Assembly: GCA_902782945.1 (NCBI GenBank)
Contig: CACZOU010000026.1
Location: 1-64,000 of the forward strand
DNA length: 64,000 nt
Reading direction: 5' to 3'
Origin: an uncultured Methanobacteriaceae archaeon
GTDB taxonomy: Archaea; Methanobacteriota; Methanobacteria; Methanobacteriales; Methanobacteriaceae
Part shown: positions 48,845-57,528 of the stretch, piece by piece
How positions within the stretch are numbered: the stretch's first letter is position 1
How the letters are laid out: each line of letters opens with the position of its first letter
The notes under the pieces: generated by a model
Databases searched by the model: none
What the model saw: the letters and a program-made list of their open reading frames with translations, nothing else
What the model was told of the DNA's origin: nothing
Translations under genes and position numbers: made by a program

Positions 48845-48851
48845 ATAAAGT

Positions 48852-49337
48852 ATGGAAAAAGTTAAAGCAGGATTAGAAAAAAATAAACTAAAAGAAATGT
48901 TACAGAATGAAATAAAAAATGTAACATTAGAAGAGTTATATGAGTTATCATTTCAATTCAATGAAGACACACGATACTTGCCAAGAGAGTATAAGAAGAA
49001 ATACACTGAATCCGTACTCAATGTAATTATCAGTAGATTTGCAATGCTGAAGAATACAAAGATAAACTTTGAAGGTCAGATAACAGAAAAAGAAGCAAAG
49101 GAAATTAATGAACTACTTGATGATAATGATGAATTAGTAGGACATATATTAAATGTAATTGTAGTATATACAACATATCTAAAACATAGGCCAGTGCATC
49201 TTCCTGGCACCGTATTCCCTGGTATGGTAAGTATCTATACTGATGGTGAAAAATATTATTGTCCTGTGAAAAAATACAATATAGATAATGAAAAAGCAGT
49301 GTGTAGATATTGTATAGCTGTTATTCCAGATGAATAA
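48852..49337 (+). CDS. DUF2115 (UPF0305) protein
   Basis: This 161-residue archaeal protein has a helical N-terminal half. Its conserved C-terminal half contains HRPVHLPGTVFPGMVSIYTD and then YYCPVKKYNIDNEKAVCRYC. The Cys-x(n)-Cys-x2-Cys arrangement suggests metal binding. This matches the methanogen-restricted DUF2115/UPF0305 family, of unknown function. It follows the Hel308-like gene by 7 bases with GGAG inside that gene's end, so the two are probably translated from one message. Confidence 0.8.
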   Translation: MEKVKAGLEKNKLKEMLQNEIKNVTLEELYELSFQFNEDTRYLPREYKKKYTESVLNVIISRFAMLKNTKINFEGQITEKEAKEINELLDDNDELVGHILNVIVVYTTYLKHRPVHLPGTVFPGMVSIYTDGEKYYCPVKKYNIDNEKAVCRYCIAVIPDE

Positions 49338-49361
49338 TCAATGAAGGGTTAGGTGGTAATT

Positions 49362-49721
49362 ATGCTTAGGTCAAAAACTAAAGATTTAATTGACGAAACT
49401 CTTGAAAAACGTGAAAAAATACGTGACGAGTTAATTGATAAAGGAGTAAAGGATTTAGATGAAAAATTAAAAAGTGATAAGTATACTGTTGAAAGTTTAA
49501 TCTCTGACAGTAGTATTGGTGAAGTATATCATGACCTTATTGACTCTAAGGATCAAATTAATTCAGAACATCAAAAATTATTTAACAAGAAATATCATGA
49601 GATTGATGTTGAATTATATAAAATGAATAAGAAAATTGATAGAAAAGCTAGAATGATTGAATACGAAATGAATAATAAGAAAAATAATGTTTATCAAAAA
49701 ATCAGAGAAGATTTAGATTAA
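49362..49721 (+). CDS. Hypothetical coiled-coil protein
   Basis: This 119-residue protein begins MLRSKTKDLIDETLEKREK. It is almost wholly charged helix (Lys, Glu, Asp, Ile), with a short break near SLISDSSIGEVYHDLIDSKD. It looks like a small antiparallel coiled coil and has no cysteines or nucleotide motif. ATG 49362 is chosen over GTG 49353 because AGGTGG precedes it. Possibly the last gene of the helicase/DUF2115 transcript (24 bases after DUF2115). Function unknown. Confidence 0.6.
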   Translation: MLRSKTKDLIDETLEKREKIRDELIDKGVKDLDEKLKSDKYTVESLISDSSIGEVYHDLIDSKDQINSEHQKLFNKKYHEIDVELYKMNKKIDRKARMIEYEMNNKKNNVYQKIREDLD

Positions 49722-49759
49722 AAAAATTAAATAAAAATAGTTTATAATGATTTAGGAGG

Positions 49760-50068
49760 TTATCCTCCTCCTACTCCATCATCACCCATTTCCGTGTTTT
49801 CAAAATTATTTTTAAGTTCATCCTTAATATCATCAATGGATACTTCTTTATCCTTTTCTTCATTGAATGTTACTTTGGATGTCTGATCTGTTAATTCCAC
49901 ATATTCTGTGTTATACCAAAGTTTTGTTAATTCATCAATTTGTATAAGAACCCAGGATCCATTTTCATCTGTTTTAATATCCTGAACCTTACCAATAGTT
50001 CCGACATTTGTATATATTACATGTGCACCTTCAGTTATTTCTCTTCCTAATTTATCAGTGACAACCAT
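49760..50068 (-). CDS. DUF2098 protein
   Basis: This 102-residue protein contains a small beta-barrel-like N-terminal domain (TDKLGREITEGAHVIYTNVG, then WVLIQIDELTKLWYNTEYVE) and an acidic tail ending GDDGVGGG. It fits DUF2098, found in methanogenic archaea, function unknown. AGGAAG precedes the ATG. It follows the Sua5-family gene on the same strand by 35 bases and converges on the coiled-coil gene. Confidence 0.75.
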   Translation of the reverse strand: MVVTDKLGREITEGAHVIYTNVGTIGKVQDIKTDENGSWVLIQIDELTKLWYNTEYVELTDQTSKVTFNEEKDKEVSIDDIKDELKNNFENTEMGDDGVGGG

Positions 50069-50103
50069 GATTACACTTCCTATAATAATAGTTATTAAAA
50101 TAA

Positions 50104-50724
50104 TTAATATAAATTAATTTTCAATATACTCTCTAATAATTTAGTATGCTGCTGAGTATTTCTTATAATTTCAGGATATTCACCAGTTAAATCAATAATT
50201 GTAGAAGGAGTATTATCTGTTACATCTCCACAATCAATATAGGTGTTTATTTTACTTCCTAATTGCTTAACAATATCATCAATATTATTAGGAGTTTCCA
50301 TGTTAGATATATTAGCACTAGTACTTGTAATAGGGAACTCTTTTGTTAATTCATAACATAGCCTATTATTGGGTATTCTAACACCAACAATACTGGTATT
50401 TGAAGTTAAAATATCCGGAACAATATCCCTTTTCTCGAGTAATAATGTGTATGGTCCTGGCAGAATCTTTTCTATAATATCTTTTATAGGCTTAGTTAAA
50501 TATGCCACATCCTCCATTTGATTAATATCATGTAAACATAATGATACTGGTTTTGAAATATCCCTATGTTTAACATCATACACCTTCTTCAGAGCATCAT
50601 TTTCATAAATATTTGCTCCTATACCATAAATTGTATCAGTAGGATAAACAATCAAATGACCCTTTTTTAAATCAGAAATCACACATTCTAACTCTTTTTT
50701 ATTAGGGTTTTCTACTATATTCAT
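50104..50724 (-). CDS. L-threonylcarbamoyladenylate synthase (Sua5/YrdC family)
   Basis: This 206-residue enzyme makes threonylcarbamoyl-AMP from threonine, bicarbonate and ATP, the precursor for the universal t6A modification at tRNA position 37. The signature KKGHLIVYPTDTIYGIGANI and KHRDISKPVSLCLHD line the nucleotide cleft, and ITSTSANISNMETPNN is the conserved C-terminal loop. Only the YrdC domain is present. ATG 50724 is preferred to GTG 50736 because of the GGATGGT between them. Confidence 0.9.
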   Translation of the reverse strand: MNIVENPNKKELECVISDLKKGHLIVYPTDTIYGIGANIYENDALKKVYDVKHRDISKPVSLCLHDINQMEDVAYLTKPIKDIIEKILPGPYTLLLEKRDIVPDILTSNTSIVGVRIPNNRLCYELTKEFPITSTSANISNMETPNNIDDIVKQLGSKINTYIDCGDVTDNTPSTIIDLTGEYPEIIRNTQQHTKLLESILKINLY

Positions 50725-50785
50725 TCTACCATCCACTAAAATTAATTATATACTTATATATAACCTAATTTATAAATAAAATACT

Positions 50786-51364
50786 ATGTTAAATAATAGA
50801 TTACGACCACAGACTAATGAAATTACAGGAAAGATAGGTAAAAACATACCTATAAATCCAAACATAATCACGTTGCTTGGATTATTTATTAGTATTTTTG
50901 CAGGAGTATTATTTGCTTCAGGAAATTTAGCAGCTGGAGCATTATTCATTCTTGTTAGTGGAGTCTGTGATATGATAGATGGAGCAATTGCACGCTCTCA
51001 AAATCGTAAAACAAAATTTGGAGGATTTTTAGATTCCACTTGTGATCGTTTTGCAGATGCTGCTATAATTATAGGAATAATGTATAGTGGATTTGTAGAC
51101 CCAATACTAGGAGCTTTAGCAATACATTCTTCATTAACAGTGAGTTATGTTCGTTCACGGGCAGAAAGTGAAGGAATAAAATGTTCAGTGGGAATTGCAG
51201 AAAGAGCAGAAAGATTACTTATAATTGTTGTAGGTTCTATAATAGCAGCCATATTTGGTGGATCACACAGTATAATGTTTATAACAATGGCATTACTAAC
51301 AATACTCAGTTACATTACAGTATTCCAAAGAGTATACCATGTATATGTAGAACTAAACAATTAA
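50786..51364 (+). CDS. Archaetidylinositol phosphate synthase (CDP-alcohol phosphatidyltransferase)
   Basis: This 192-residue integral membrane enzyme transfers inositol phosphate to CDP-archaeol, making a polar archaeal lipid. The full CDP-alcohol transferase signature is visible in DMIDGAIARSQNRKTKFGG and then FLDSTCDRFAD, giving the four metal-binding Asp residues. Six membrane helices follow the usual pattern. The N terminus (MLNNRLRPQTNEITGKIGKN) is that of the archaetidylinositol branch. It is divergent from Sua5, with only 61 bases between the starts. Confidence 0.88.
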   Translation: MLNNRLRPQTNEITGKIGKNIPINPNIITLLGLFISIFAGVLFASGNLAAGALFILVSGVCDMIDGAIARSQNRKTKFGGFLDSTCDRFADAAIIIGIMYSGFVDPILGALAIHSSLTVSYVRSRAESEGIKCSVGIAERAERLLIIVVGSIIAAIFGGSHSIMFITMALLTILSYITVFQRVYHVYVELNN

Positions 51365-51603
51365 AATAACCTCCTTATTCCTATTTTTTTATAGTATTGA
51401 AAAAGCAAATATTCTTCTCAAAAAAACTATAAATAACCAATACTTTTTGAATTATTAGAAATTAATACTTAATAATTTAATTCCAACTATTTTTTTCTTT
51501 TTAAATTTTTTTAATTACAATTGAAATATACTGACTATTTTTATGAATATTAAAATAAACAATCAAAAACAGATAATATACTAAAAAGAGGATATGATTC
51601 ATT

Positions 51604-51843
51604 ATGAAACCAGAAGAACGTATAACTAAAGATTTAAAAATATTTGAAGATAATATTGTAGAAGTTGAAAAATTAGATTTAACAGAAAAAGAAGTGCTAG
51701 TTAAAGACATGGCTATAAGATATTACAAAGACACAAAGTATTATTTAGATATTGATGACGAACTAACCTCATTTGCCTGTATTGCCTATGCACATGGACT
51801 ACTTGACTCAATCAGAATAATGTACAATCTAATTGATGAATAG
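51604..51843 (+). CDS. DUF357 protein
   Basis: This 79-residue helical protein ends in ACIAYAHGLLDSIRIMYNL, the most conserved part of archaeal DUF357. The upstream DMAIRYYKDTKYYLDIDDEL also fits. The family is known only from archaea and structural data suggest a helical bundle; function is not established. AGAGGA lies before the ATG. The flavoprotein gene follows after 14 bases. Confidence 0.82.
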   Translation: MKPEERITKDLKIFEDNIVEVEKLDLTEKEVLVKDMAIRYYKDTKYYLDIDDELTSFACIAYAHGLLDSIRIMYNLIDE

Positions 51844-51857
51844 GGATTTGATTAAAA

Positions 51858-53087
51858 GTGAAGAATTATGATACAGTCATAATAGGTGGAGGAGCAAGTG
51901 GTATATTAGCAGGAATATATCTTAACGACCCACATAGTATAATTCTAGAAAAAAACAATACTCTTGGAAAGAAGCTACTGATTACAGGAGGAGGACGCTG
52001 CAATCTAACCAACAATAGTACACTCAAGGAATACATTAATAGTTATTATAACTCAGGAAACTATTTTAGACCAGCCTTCAACATATTCTTTAATAAAGAC
52101 ATTATAGAATTACTAGAATCCAATGGTTGTAAAACAAAAGTGGAAGATGATAACCGCGTGTTCCCAGTTACTGATAAATCAAAAACTGTATTAAACACGT
52201 TAATAAACATACTTGACAATAAGAAAACTCAATACAAGCTAAACTGTAACGTAAATTCAATAACAAGAAACGATAATCAATTTATCATAGATTATAACAA
52301 TACCCGTATTAGTGCAAATAACATTATACTAGCTACAGGAGGTTTATCCTATCCTGAAACTGGTTCAACTGGTGATGGTAAACGTTTTGCAGTAGCATTA
52401 GGACATAAGAATACAAAAAATATGGGTGGTCTTTCACCAATAAAAATAGAGGAAACCTGGATAAATAAGTTGCAAGGAATAACACTACCTGTAAAACTTG
52501 AATTTAAAGCAGATAACAAGTCAATAGTGAAGGATTCTGGTTCAATAATATTCACTCATAATGGAATTAGCGGATTTGTAATAATGAATAATAGTATGAC
52601 TATTGAAAGACATTTACGTAAAAACAGGGAAGTTATTCTTAATATGGATGTAACTCCGGATTATACTTATGAATCATTATATAAAACCTTGCAGGAGGAT
52701 TTTCAAAAACATCCTACACAGGGCTTGAAGAGATATCTTCACAAATATCTTCCAAAAAATATGGTGGAAATATTTCTAGAACAGATTAATATTGACCAAA
52801 CAACCAAGTTAAATCAAGTGACTAAGAAAGACAGGGTGAAAATAAGAGACTTATTAAAAAGAACAAGACTAACGGTTGTAGATGTTCTGGAAAATGAGAG
52901 TCAAGTGACAAATAGCGGAATAAAACGAAAAGAAATTAATCCTGACACATGTGAATCAAAAATAGTACCTCACTTATATATTGTAGGAGAACTTATAGAG
53001 GGATGTGGAATATGTGGCGGATATAACTTGCAGAAAGCATTTTCAACAGGAGTTCTTGCAGCCACATCAATAAGATCAAGGAGATAA
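51858..53087 (+). CDS. HI0933/BaiN-family flavoprotein
   Basis: This 409-residue FAD-dependent protein has the Rossmann loop VIIGGGASGILAGIYL at the N terminus, LGKKLLITGGGRCNLTN typical of the HI0933 family, GGLSYPETGSTGDGKRFAV, and a C-terminal FAD-binding end GGYNLQKAFSTGVLAA. A substrate domain is inserted between the FAD halves. Members include reductases of uncertain natural substrate. It starts at GTG 51858; a weak GGGAT lies upstream. The methyltransferase gene begins 2 bases after its stop, so both are in one operon. Confidence 0.88.
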   Translation: MKNYDTVIIGGGASGILAGIYLNDPHSIILEKNNTLGKKLLITGGGRCNLTNNSTLKEYINSYYNSGNYFRPAFNIFFNKDIIELLESNGCKTKVEDDNRVFPVTDKSKTVLNTLINILDNKKTQYKLNCNVNSITRNDNQFIIDYNNTRISANNIILATGGLSYPETGSTGDGKRFAVALGHKNTKNMGGLSPIKIEETWINKLQGITLPVKLEFKADNKSIVKDSGSIIFTHNGISGFVIMNNSMTIERHLRKNREVILNMDVTPDYTYESLYKTLQEDFQKHPTQGLKRYLHKYLPKNMVEIFLEQINIDQTTKLNQVTKKDRVKIRDLLKRTRLTVVDVLENESQVTNSGIKRKEINPDTCESKIVPHLYIVGELIEGCGICGGYNLQKAFSTGVLAATSIRSRR

Positions 53088-53089
53088 TC

Positions 53090-53602
53090 ATGATTCATAT
53101 TAGTTATAACAGAGATGTATATCAAGAAGATATGATTAAACATGTTAAATTATTAGATAATGTGGTTGAGTTAGGATGTCATATTGGAACATCCACAAAG
53201 ATATTGTCACGATTATGCCAAGATGGAACTGTTTATGCCTTTGATAACAGTCCTGAAAGTGTAGAGGCTATGCACAATTTAGGAATAGAGTATAGAAATA
53301 TTGAATTTAAACAGCTAGATGTACGGGATAAGAAATCATTATATGAATTTTCAAAAAAATGTGATGATATTGACGTTTTATGTATAGATCTTGGCGGAGG
53401 ATACCATCCGGATACTGTATTCAAAGTATTCTTTTTATGGTCTTCAATACTTCGGCCACGTGTAACTTTAATAAGAAACAGGGGTTTGATGGACTTTGTA
53501 AACACGTCCATTTCAAGTGAAAATATCCTGTCAAATAAGGGGTATCTAACTTCTTCTGCTAAAGAAATAATACCCTCAGAACTCAAAAAGAGAACAAAAT
53601 AA
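53090..53602 (+). CDS. Class I SAM-dependent methyltransferase-like protein
   Basis: This 170-residue protein has the SAM-binding motif NVVELGCHIGTSTKILSRL, the acidic motif II at YAFDNSPESVEAM, and a CIDLGGGYHPDTVFKVFFLW segment in the place of motif IV. The fold is a minimal Rossmann methyltransferase with no extra recognition domain, so the substrate cannot be predicted. AAGGAG for this gene lies inside the end of the flavoprotein gene, so they are translationally linked. Confidence 0.8.
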   Translation: MIHISYNRDVYQEDMIKHVKLLDNVVELGCHIGTSTKILSRLCQDGTVYAFDNSPESVEAMHNLGIEYRNIEFKQLDVRDKKSLYEFSKKCDDIDVLCIDLGGGYHPDTVFKVFFLWSSILRPRVTLIRNRGLMDFVNTSISSENILSNKGYLTSSAKEIIPSELKKRTK

Positions 53603-53720
53603 TAAAAATATTACCTCTATAGAGAACATGAAAATCAATAACTGTTTAAAGAATAAAAAACATAAAATAACGTATAATAGATATACGTTGAAATAGAAAA
53701 TTTTTATTAAAAGGGATACA

Positions 53721-54515
53721 ATGATTGGAAAAAAAATAAGAATTGAAAGAATAATAAATCGTAAGACAGGAAAATGTGTTATAGCTCCAATGGACCATGG
53801 AATATCTGGCGGACCTATACCAGGACTAATTAACATGACAAAGACCATTGATGCAGTAGCAAATGGTGGAGCTAATGCTGTACTTATGCATAAAGGTATG
53901 GTAAAAAACGGACACCGTGGATACGGTAGTGATATAGGATTAATTTTACACTTATCTGCAAGTACAGATTTAAGTATAGACCCATACCACAAAGTACAAG
54001 TAACAAGCGTAGAAAAAGCATTACAATTAGGTGCAGACGCTGTAAGTGTACACGTAAACATAGGTTCAGAAAAAGAACCAGAAATGTTAGCAACTACTGG
54101 TAGAATAGCAGAAGAATGTGATGAATGGGGAATGCCATTACTAGCAATGATGTACCCAAGAGGACCAAAAATTGAGAATGAACATGACCCTGAAGTAGTT
54201 AAACTAGCAGCACGTGTAGGAGCAGAACTTGGAGCTGACATAGTAAAAACAAACTACACCGGAGACCCAGACACATTCAAAGAAGTAGTGGATGGATGTC
54301 CAGTACCTGTAATAATTGCAGGCGGACCAAAAATTGAAACAGAAAGACAATTATTTGAAATGGTATACGATGCAATTAGTGTAGGTGGAGCAGGAGTAGC
54401 ATTCGGAAGAAACATATTCCAAGCTAAAAACCCAACTAAAATAACAAGAGCACTTGTTGAAGTTGTACATAACAAAGCAACACCTGACGAAGCATTAGAA
54501 ATATTAAAAGAATAA
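53721..54515 (+). CDS. 2-amino-3,7-dideoxy-D-threo-hept-6-ulosonate synthase
   Basis: This 264-residue class I aldolase starts the methanogen-type route to 3-dehydroquinate, joining a sugar-derived carbon unit with aspartate semialdehyde. It opens [18 protein letters not shown] and includes [45 protein letters not shown] and the Schiff-base Lys in VKTNYTGD. The next enzyme of the same route begins 12 bases downstream. A weak purine-rich GGGATA precedes the ATG. Confidence 0.95.
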   Translation: MIGKKIRIERIINRKTGKCVIAPMDHGISGGPIPGLINMTKTIDAVANGGANAVLMHKGMVKNGHRGYGSDIGLILHLSASTDLSIDPYHKVQVTSVEKALQLGADAVSVHVNIGSEKEPEMLATTGRIAEECDEWGMPLLAMMYPRGPKIENEHDPEVVKLAARVGAELGADIVKTNYTGDPDTFKEVVDGCPVPVIIAGGPKIETERQLFEMVYDAISVGGAGVAFGRNIFQAKNPTKITRALVEVVHNKATPDEALEILKE

Positions 54516-54527
54516 GAGGGAAAAACA

Positions 54528-55607
54528 ATGAAATTTGCATGGATAAGACCAAATGGAACATGGAACGATAGAAAAGATGCAATAGTAGATGCATTAGAAT
54601 CAGGATTTGATCATATCCTTGACTTTGACAACACCGATACAATAAAACAATTAGGAAACGTATCCATAATATCTGATAAAGATGATGCAGATATTAAACT
54701 ACTAGGATTTAATGAAAAAGTAACAGTAGCCGATGTTAAAAAAGAACAAAACAAAGGAAAACAAGTAGCTGCATACGTCGAAATAAACAATAAAGAAGAT
54801 GAAAAACTAGTATCCAAACTAGGAACAGTAGCAGATTATGTTATACTAAAAGGAAAAAATTGGAAAGTTATCCCTCTAGAAAACATCATAGCAAGCTTAC
54901 AAGACCGTAGCAGCAAAATAATTGTAGACGTACCAAACTATGATGAAGCAAAACTAGCACTAGAAACAATGGAACATGGATCAGATGGAGTACTTCTATC
55001 ATCAAATGAAGGAAGCGAAATAAGAAAATTAGGAACCCTAATAGAAAAAGAATCCAAAGAAACATATGACCTTAAAGCAGCAACAGTAACAAAAGTGGAA
55101 CCAGTAGGAATTGGAGACCGTGTATGCGTAGACACCTGCTCCATGATGCAAGTAGGTGAGGGAATGCTAATAGGATCATATGCCACAGGATTATTCCTAG
55201 TTCACAGTGAAACACTAGAAAGTGAATATGTAGCTTCAAGACCATTTAGAGTAAATGCAGGACCTGTACAAGCATATGTGATGACACCCGGAAACAAAAC
55301 AAGATATCTCTCCGAACTAGAAGCAGGAGATGAAGTTCTTACAATAAACACAAAAGGTGAAGCATCAACAGCAATAGTAGGACGTGTGAAAATAGAAAAA
55401 CGTCCATTACTACTAGTAGAAGCTGAATATGAAGGAATAAAAATCAGAACACTTCTACAAAATGCTGAAACAATTAGATTAGTATCAGACAAACAAGAAC
55501 CCGTATCTGTAGCTAAACTAAAAGTAGGCGACAAAATATTAGCATTCTTTAGTGAAGGAGCAAGACACTTTGGAATGGCAATAGAAGAACAAATTATTGA
55601 AAAATAA
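54528..55607 (+). CDS. 3-dehydroquinate synthase II
   Basis: This 359-residue enzyme oxidatively deaminates and cyclises the product of the preceding gene to 3-dehydroquinate using NAD+. It is the archaeal enzyme unrelated to bacterial AroB. It opens MKFAWIRPNGTWNDRKDAIV and contains VEPVGIGDRVCVDTCSMMQ and then GEGMLIGSYATGLFLVHSET, conserved in the family. GAGGG precedes the ATG. The pair ends at a strong hairpin terminator (55633-55670). Confidence 0.95.
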   Translation: MKFAWIRPNGTWNDRKDAIVDALESGFDHILDFDNTDTIKQLGNVSIISDKDDADIKLLGFNEKVTVADVKKEQNKGKQVAAYVEINNKEDEKLVSKLGTVADYVILKGKNWKVIPLENIIASLQDRSSKIIVDVPNYDEAKLALETMEHGSDGVLLSSNEGSEIRKLGTLIEKESKETYDLKAATVTKVEPVGIGDRVCVDTCSMMQVGEGMLIGSYATGLFLVHSETLESEYVASRPFRVNAGPVQAYVMTPGNKTRYLSELEAGDEVLTINTKGEASTAIVGRVKIEKRPLLLVEAEYEGIKIRTLLQNAETIRLVSDKQEPVSVAKLKVGDKILAFFSEGARHFGMAIEEQIIEK

Positions 55608-55632
55608 ATAGAACAATTCCCCAATTAAATTA

Positions 55633-55670
55633 ATATCACAGGATTACCCCTGTGATATAACCCTTTTTTT
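55633..55670 (+). terminator. Strong hairpin and T-run terminator
   Basis: A perfect 10-bp stem (ATATCACAGG at 55633-55642, CCTGTGATAT at 55649-55658) with a 6-nt loop is followed by a 7-T run at 55664-55670. It closes the ADH synthase/DHQ synthase operon and is the clearest bacterial-looking terminator in the window. Confidence 0.8.
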
Positions 55671-55719
55671 ATTATTAAAAATTTTATACATTAAAGAAAA
55701 AATAATGGAGTTAATTCTT

Positions 55720-56274
55720 ATGCGTGCATTTTTAGCAATAGAATTAGATGATTATCTAAAAAACAAGATTAACGATACGCAAGATATTCTTAGAAAGAAT
55801 AAAAATGCTAAAATCAAATACGTTGAAAATGAAAATCTTCATCTAACTCTTAAATTCTTCGGAGATATTAACAAAAGAAAACAAAAACAAATCTCTAAAA
55901 TAATTAACAACACAATAGAAAACTATGAACCATATACTCTGAAGTTAGCTAAAGTAGGCACATTTCCAAACAATAACCGTCCAAGAGTAATATGGGTAGG
56001 TGCCAGAGATAAGAATAAAAACACTATAAAACTATCTAAAGAATTAGATGAATCATTTAACAAGATAGGATTTAAAAAAGAACATGATTATGTTCCTCAT
56101 ATTACCATAGGAAGAGTAAAGAAAGTATCTGACAATACAGAATTAACAAAAACACTAAAAAAACTAAAAAATAATTATTATGGTAAACTTGAAGTGAATA
56201 AAATCTGTCTTAAATCCAGCCAACTTACACCTAACGGTCCTATCTATAACACAGAAGAAGAATACATATTATGA
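55720..56274 (+). CDS. thpR: RNA 2',3'-cyclic phosphodiesterase (2H family)
   Basis: This 184-residue member of the LigT/ThpR group opens 2',3'-cyclic phosphate ends of RNA. It starts MRAFLAIELDDYLKN and carries both H-x-T-x motifs, HLTLKFFGD and, in the second half, HITIGRVKK, which supply the paired catalytic histidines. ATG 55720 is chosen over 55705 because GGAG lies between them. UbiX follows after about 10 bases, but a shared function is not evident. Confidence 0.9.
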   Translation: MRAFLAIELDDYLKNKINDTQDILRKNKNAKIKYVENENLHLTLKFFGDINKRKQKQISKIINNTIENYEPYTLKLAKVGTFPNNNRPRVIWVGARDKNKNTIKLSKELDESFNKIGFKKEHDYVPHITIGRVKKVSDNTELTKTLKKLKNNYYGKLEVNKICLKSSQLTPNGPIYNTEEEYIL

Positions 56275-56284
56275 GGCAATGAAA

Positions 56285-56839
56285 ATGAAAATAGTAGTAT
56301 GCATAACAGGTGCTAGTGGAGTAATCTATGGAATTAGATTACTAGAAGAATTAAAAAAGAAGGAAATTGAAACACATCTTGTGATATCCAACATGGCAAA
56401 GGACATCATAGAATATGAAACAGACTACTCCGTTAAGGATGTTGAATCTATAGCAAGCTTCTTTTATGATGAAGATGACCTTAGTGCTATAATTAATAGT
56501 GGTTCATTTAAATTTGATGCTACTATAATCATACCAGCAAGTATGAAAACTGTATCAGCAATAAGTAATGGTTATGCAGATAATACTATAAATCGTGTTG
56601 CTGATGTAACACTAAAAGAAAGAAGAAAACTTATCATTGTACCTCGTGAAACTCCCTTACGTACTATACATCTAGAAAATATGGTGAATATTAGTAGAGA
56701 AGGTGGAATAATCCTACCACCTATGCCTGGATTCTATCATAAACCTAAAACAATTGATGACCAGATTGATTTTATTATAGGAAAAATTTTCGATATACTT
56801 GATATTAATAATAATCTATTTACAAAATGGAAACAATAA
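56285..56839 (+). CDS. UbiX-family flavin prenyltransferase
   Basis: This 184-residue flavoprotein attaches a dimethylallyl group to FMN, making the cofactor of UbiD-type decarboxylases. It shows VVCITGASGVIYGIRLLEEL at the N terminus, IIPASMKTVSAISNGYADN in the middle and VPRETPLRTIHLENM followed by PPMPGFYHKPKTIDDQIDF, all family landmarks. An ATG at 56279 is also in frame; GAGG allows either. No UbiD partner is in the window. Confidence 0.9.
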   Translation: MKIVVCITGASGVIYGIRLLEELKKKEIETHLVISNMAKDIIEYETDYSVKDVESIASFFYDEDDLSAIINSGSFKFDATIIIPASMKTVSAISNGYADNTINRVADVTLKERRKLIIVPRETPLRTIHLENMVNISREGGIILPPMPGFYHKPKTIDDQIDFIIGKIFDILDINNNLFTKWKQ

Positions 56840-56877
56840 CTTAATAATAACATATAATAATTTTAGGAGAATTTTAA

Positions 56878-57453
56878 ATGTATTTCGAAATAACACCCGA
56901 TGATGAATTCATCAAAACAAAAAAAGTACCAGGACCTACAAAGGAAGAAATAAGAGCACTTGTTATTAGTAAAGTACGATTAACCGATGAAGATGTTGTA
57001 GTTGATGTTGGATGTGGTACCGGCGGATTAACCCTAGAATTTGCAAAACGTGCCAAAAAAGTATACAGTATCGACATGAATCCTGATGCAATAGAAACTA
57101 CCAGAAAAAATCTTGAGAAATTCGGACTTCAAAACAAAGTTGAATTAATAGAAGATGAAGGTCTAAAAGCATTAGATAATATAGAAGACTTTACTAAATT
57201 AATGATAGGGGGAAGTGGAGGTAATCTTCAGAACATTATCGAAACAGGATATCTTAAACTACCAATTGGTGGACGTATTATTATTACTTCAATAGTTCTA
57301 GAAACAGCAACTGACAGTGTTCACATGCTAAAAGAATTAGGTGCAAAGCCAGAGGTTGTTAACATAACAGTATCTCGAGGTCACCTATTAGACCGTGGAG
57401 TTATGATGAAAGCATTAAATCCAATAACTATTGTAAGTGCTAAAAAAATATAA
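56878..57453 (+). CDS. cbiT: Cobalt-precorrin-6B C15-methyltransferase/decarboxylase subunit
   Basis: This 191-residue SAM enzyme acts on ring carbon C15 with loss of the acetate carboxyl group in anaerobic corrin synthesis. FIKTKKVPGPTKEEIRALVI is the distinctive CbiT N terminus, VVDVGCGTGGLTLEFAKRAK the SAM loop, and MIGGSGGNLQNIIE the family substrate loop. AGGAGA precedes the ATG. cbiD lies 12 kb away, so corrin genes are scattered here. Confidence 0.93.
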   Translation: MYFEITPDDEFIKTKKVPGPTKEEIRALVISKVRLTDEDVVVDVGCGTGGLTLEFAKRAKKVYSIDMNPDAIETTRKNLEKFGLQNKVELIEDEGLKALDNIEDFTKLMIGGSGGNLQNIIETGYLKLPIGGRIIITSIVLETATDSVHMLKELGAKPEVVNITVSRGHLLDRGVMMKALNPITIVSAKKI

Positions 57454-57528
57454 AACAACCAATTAAATTTTCTTTTTAAATTTTTTTTTCAACACCAAAT
57501 TAAACTTGTTTTACTAAAATAATTATAG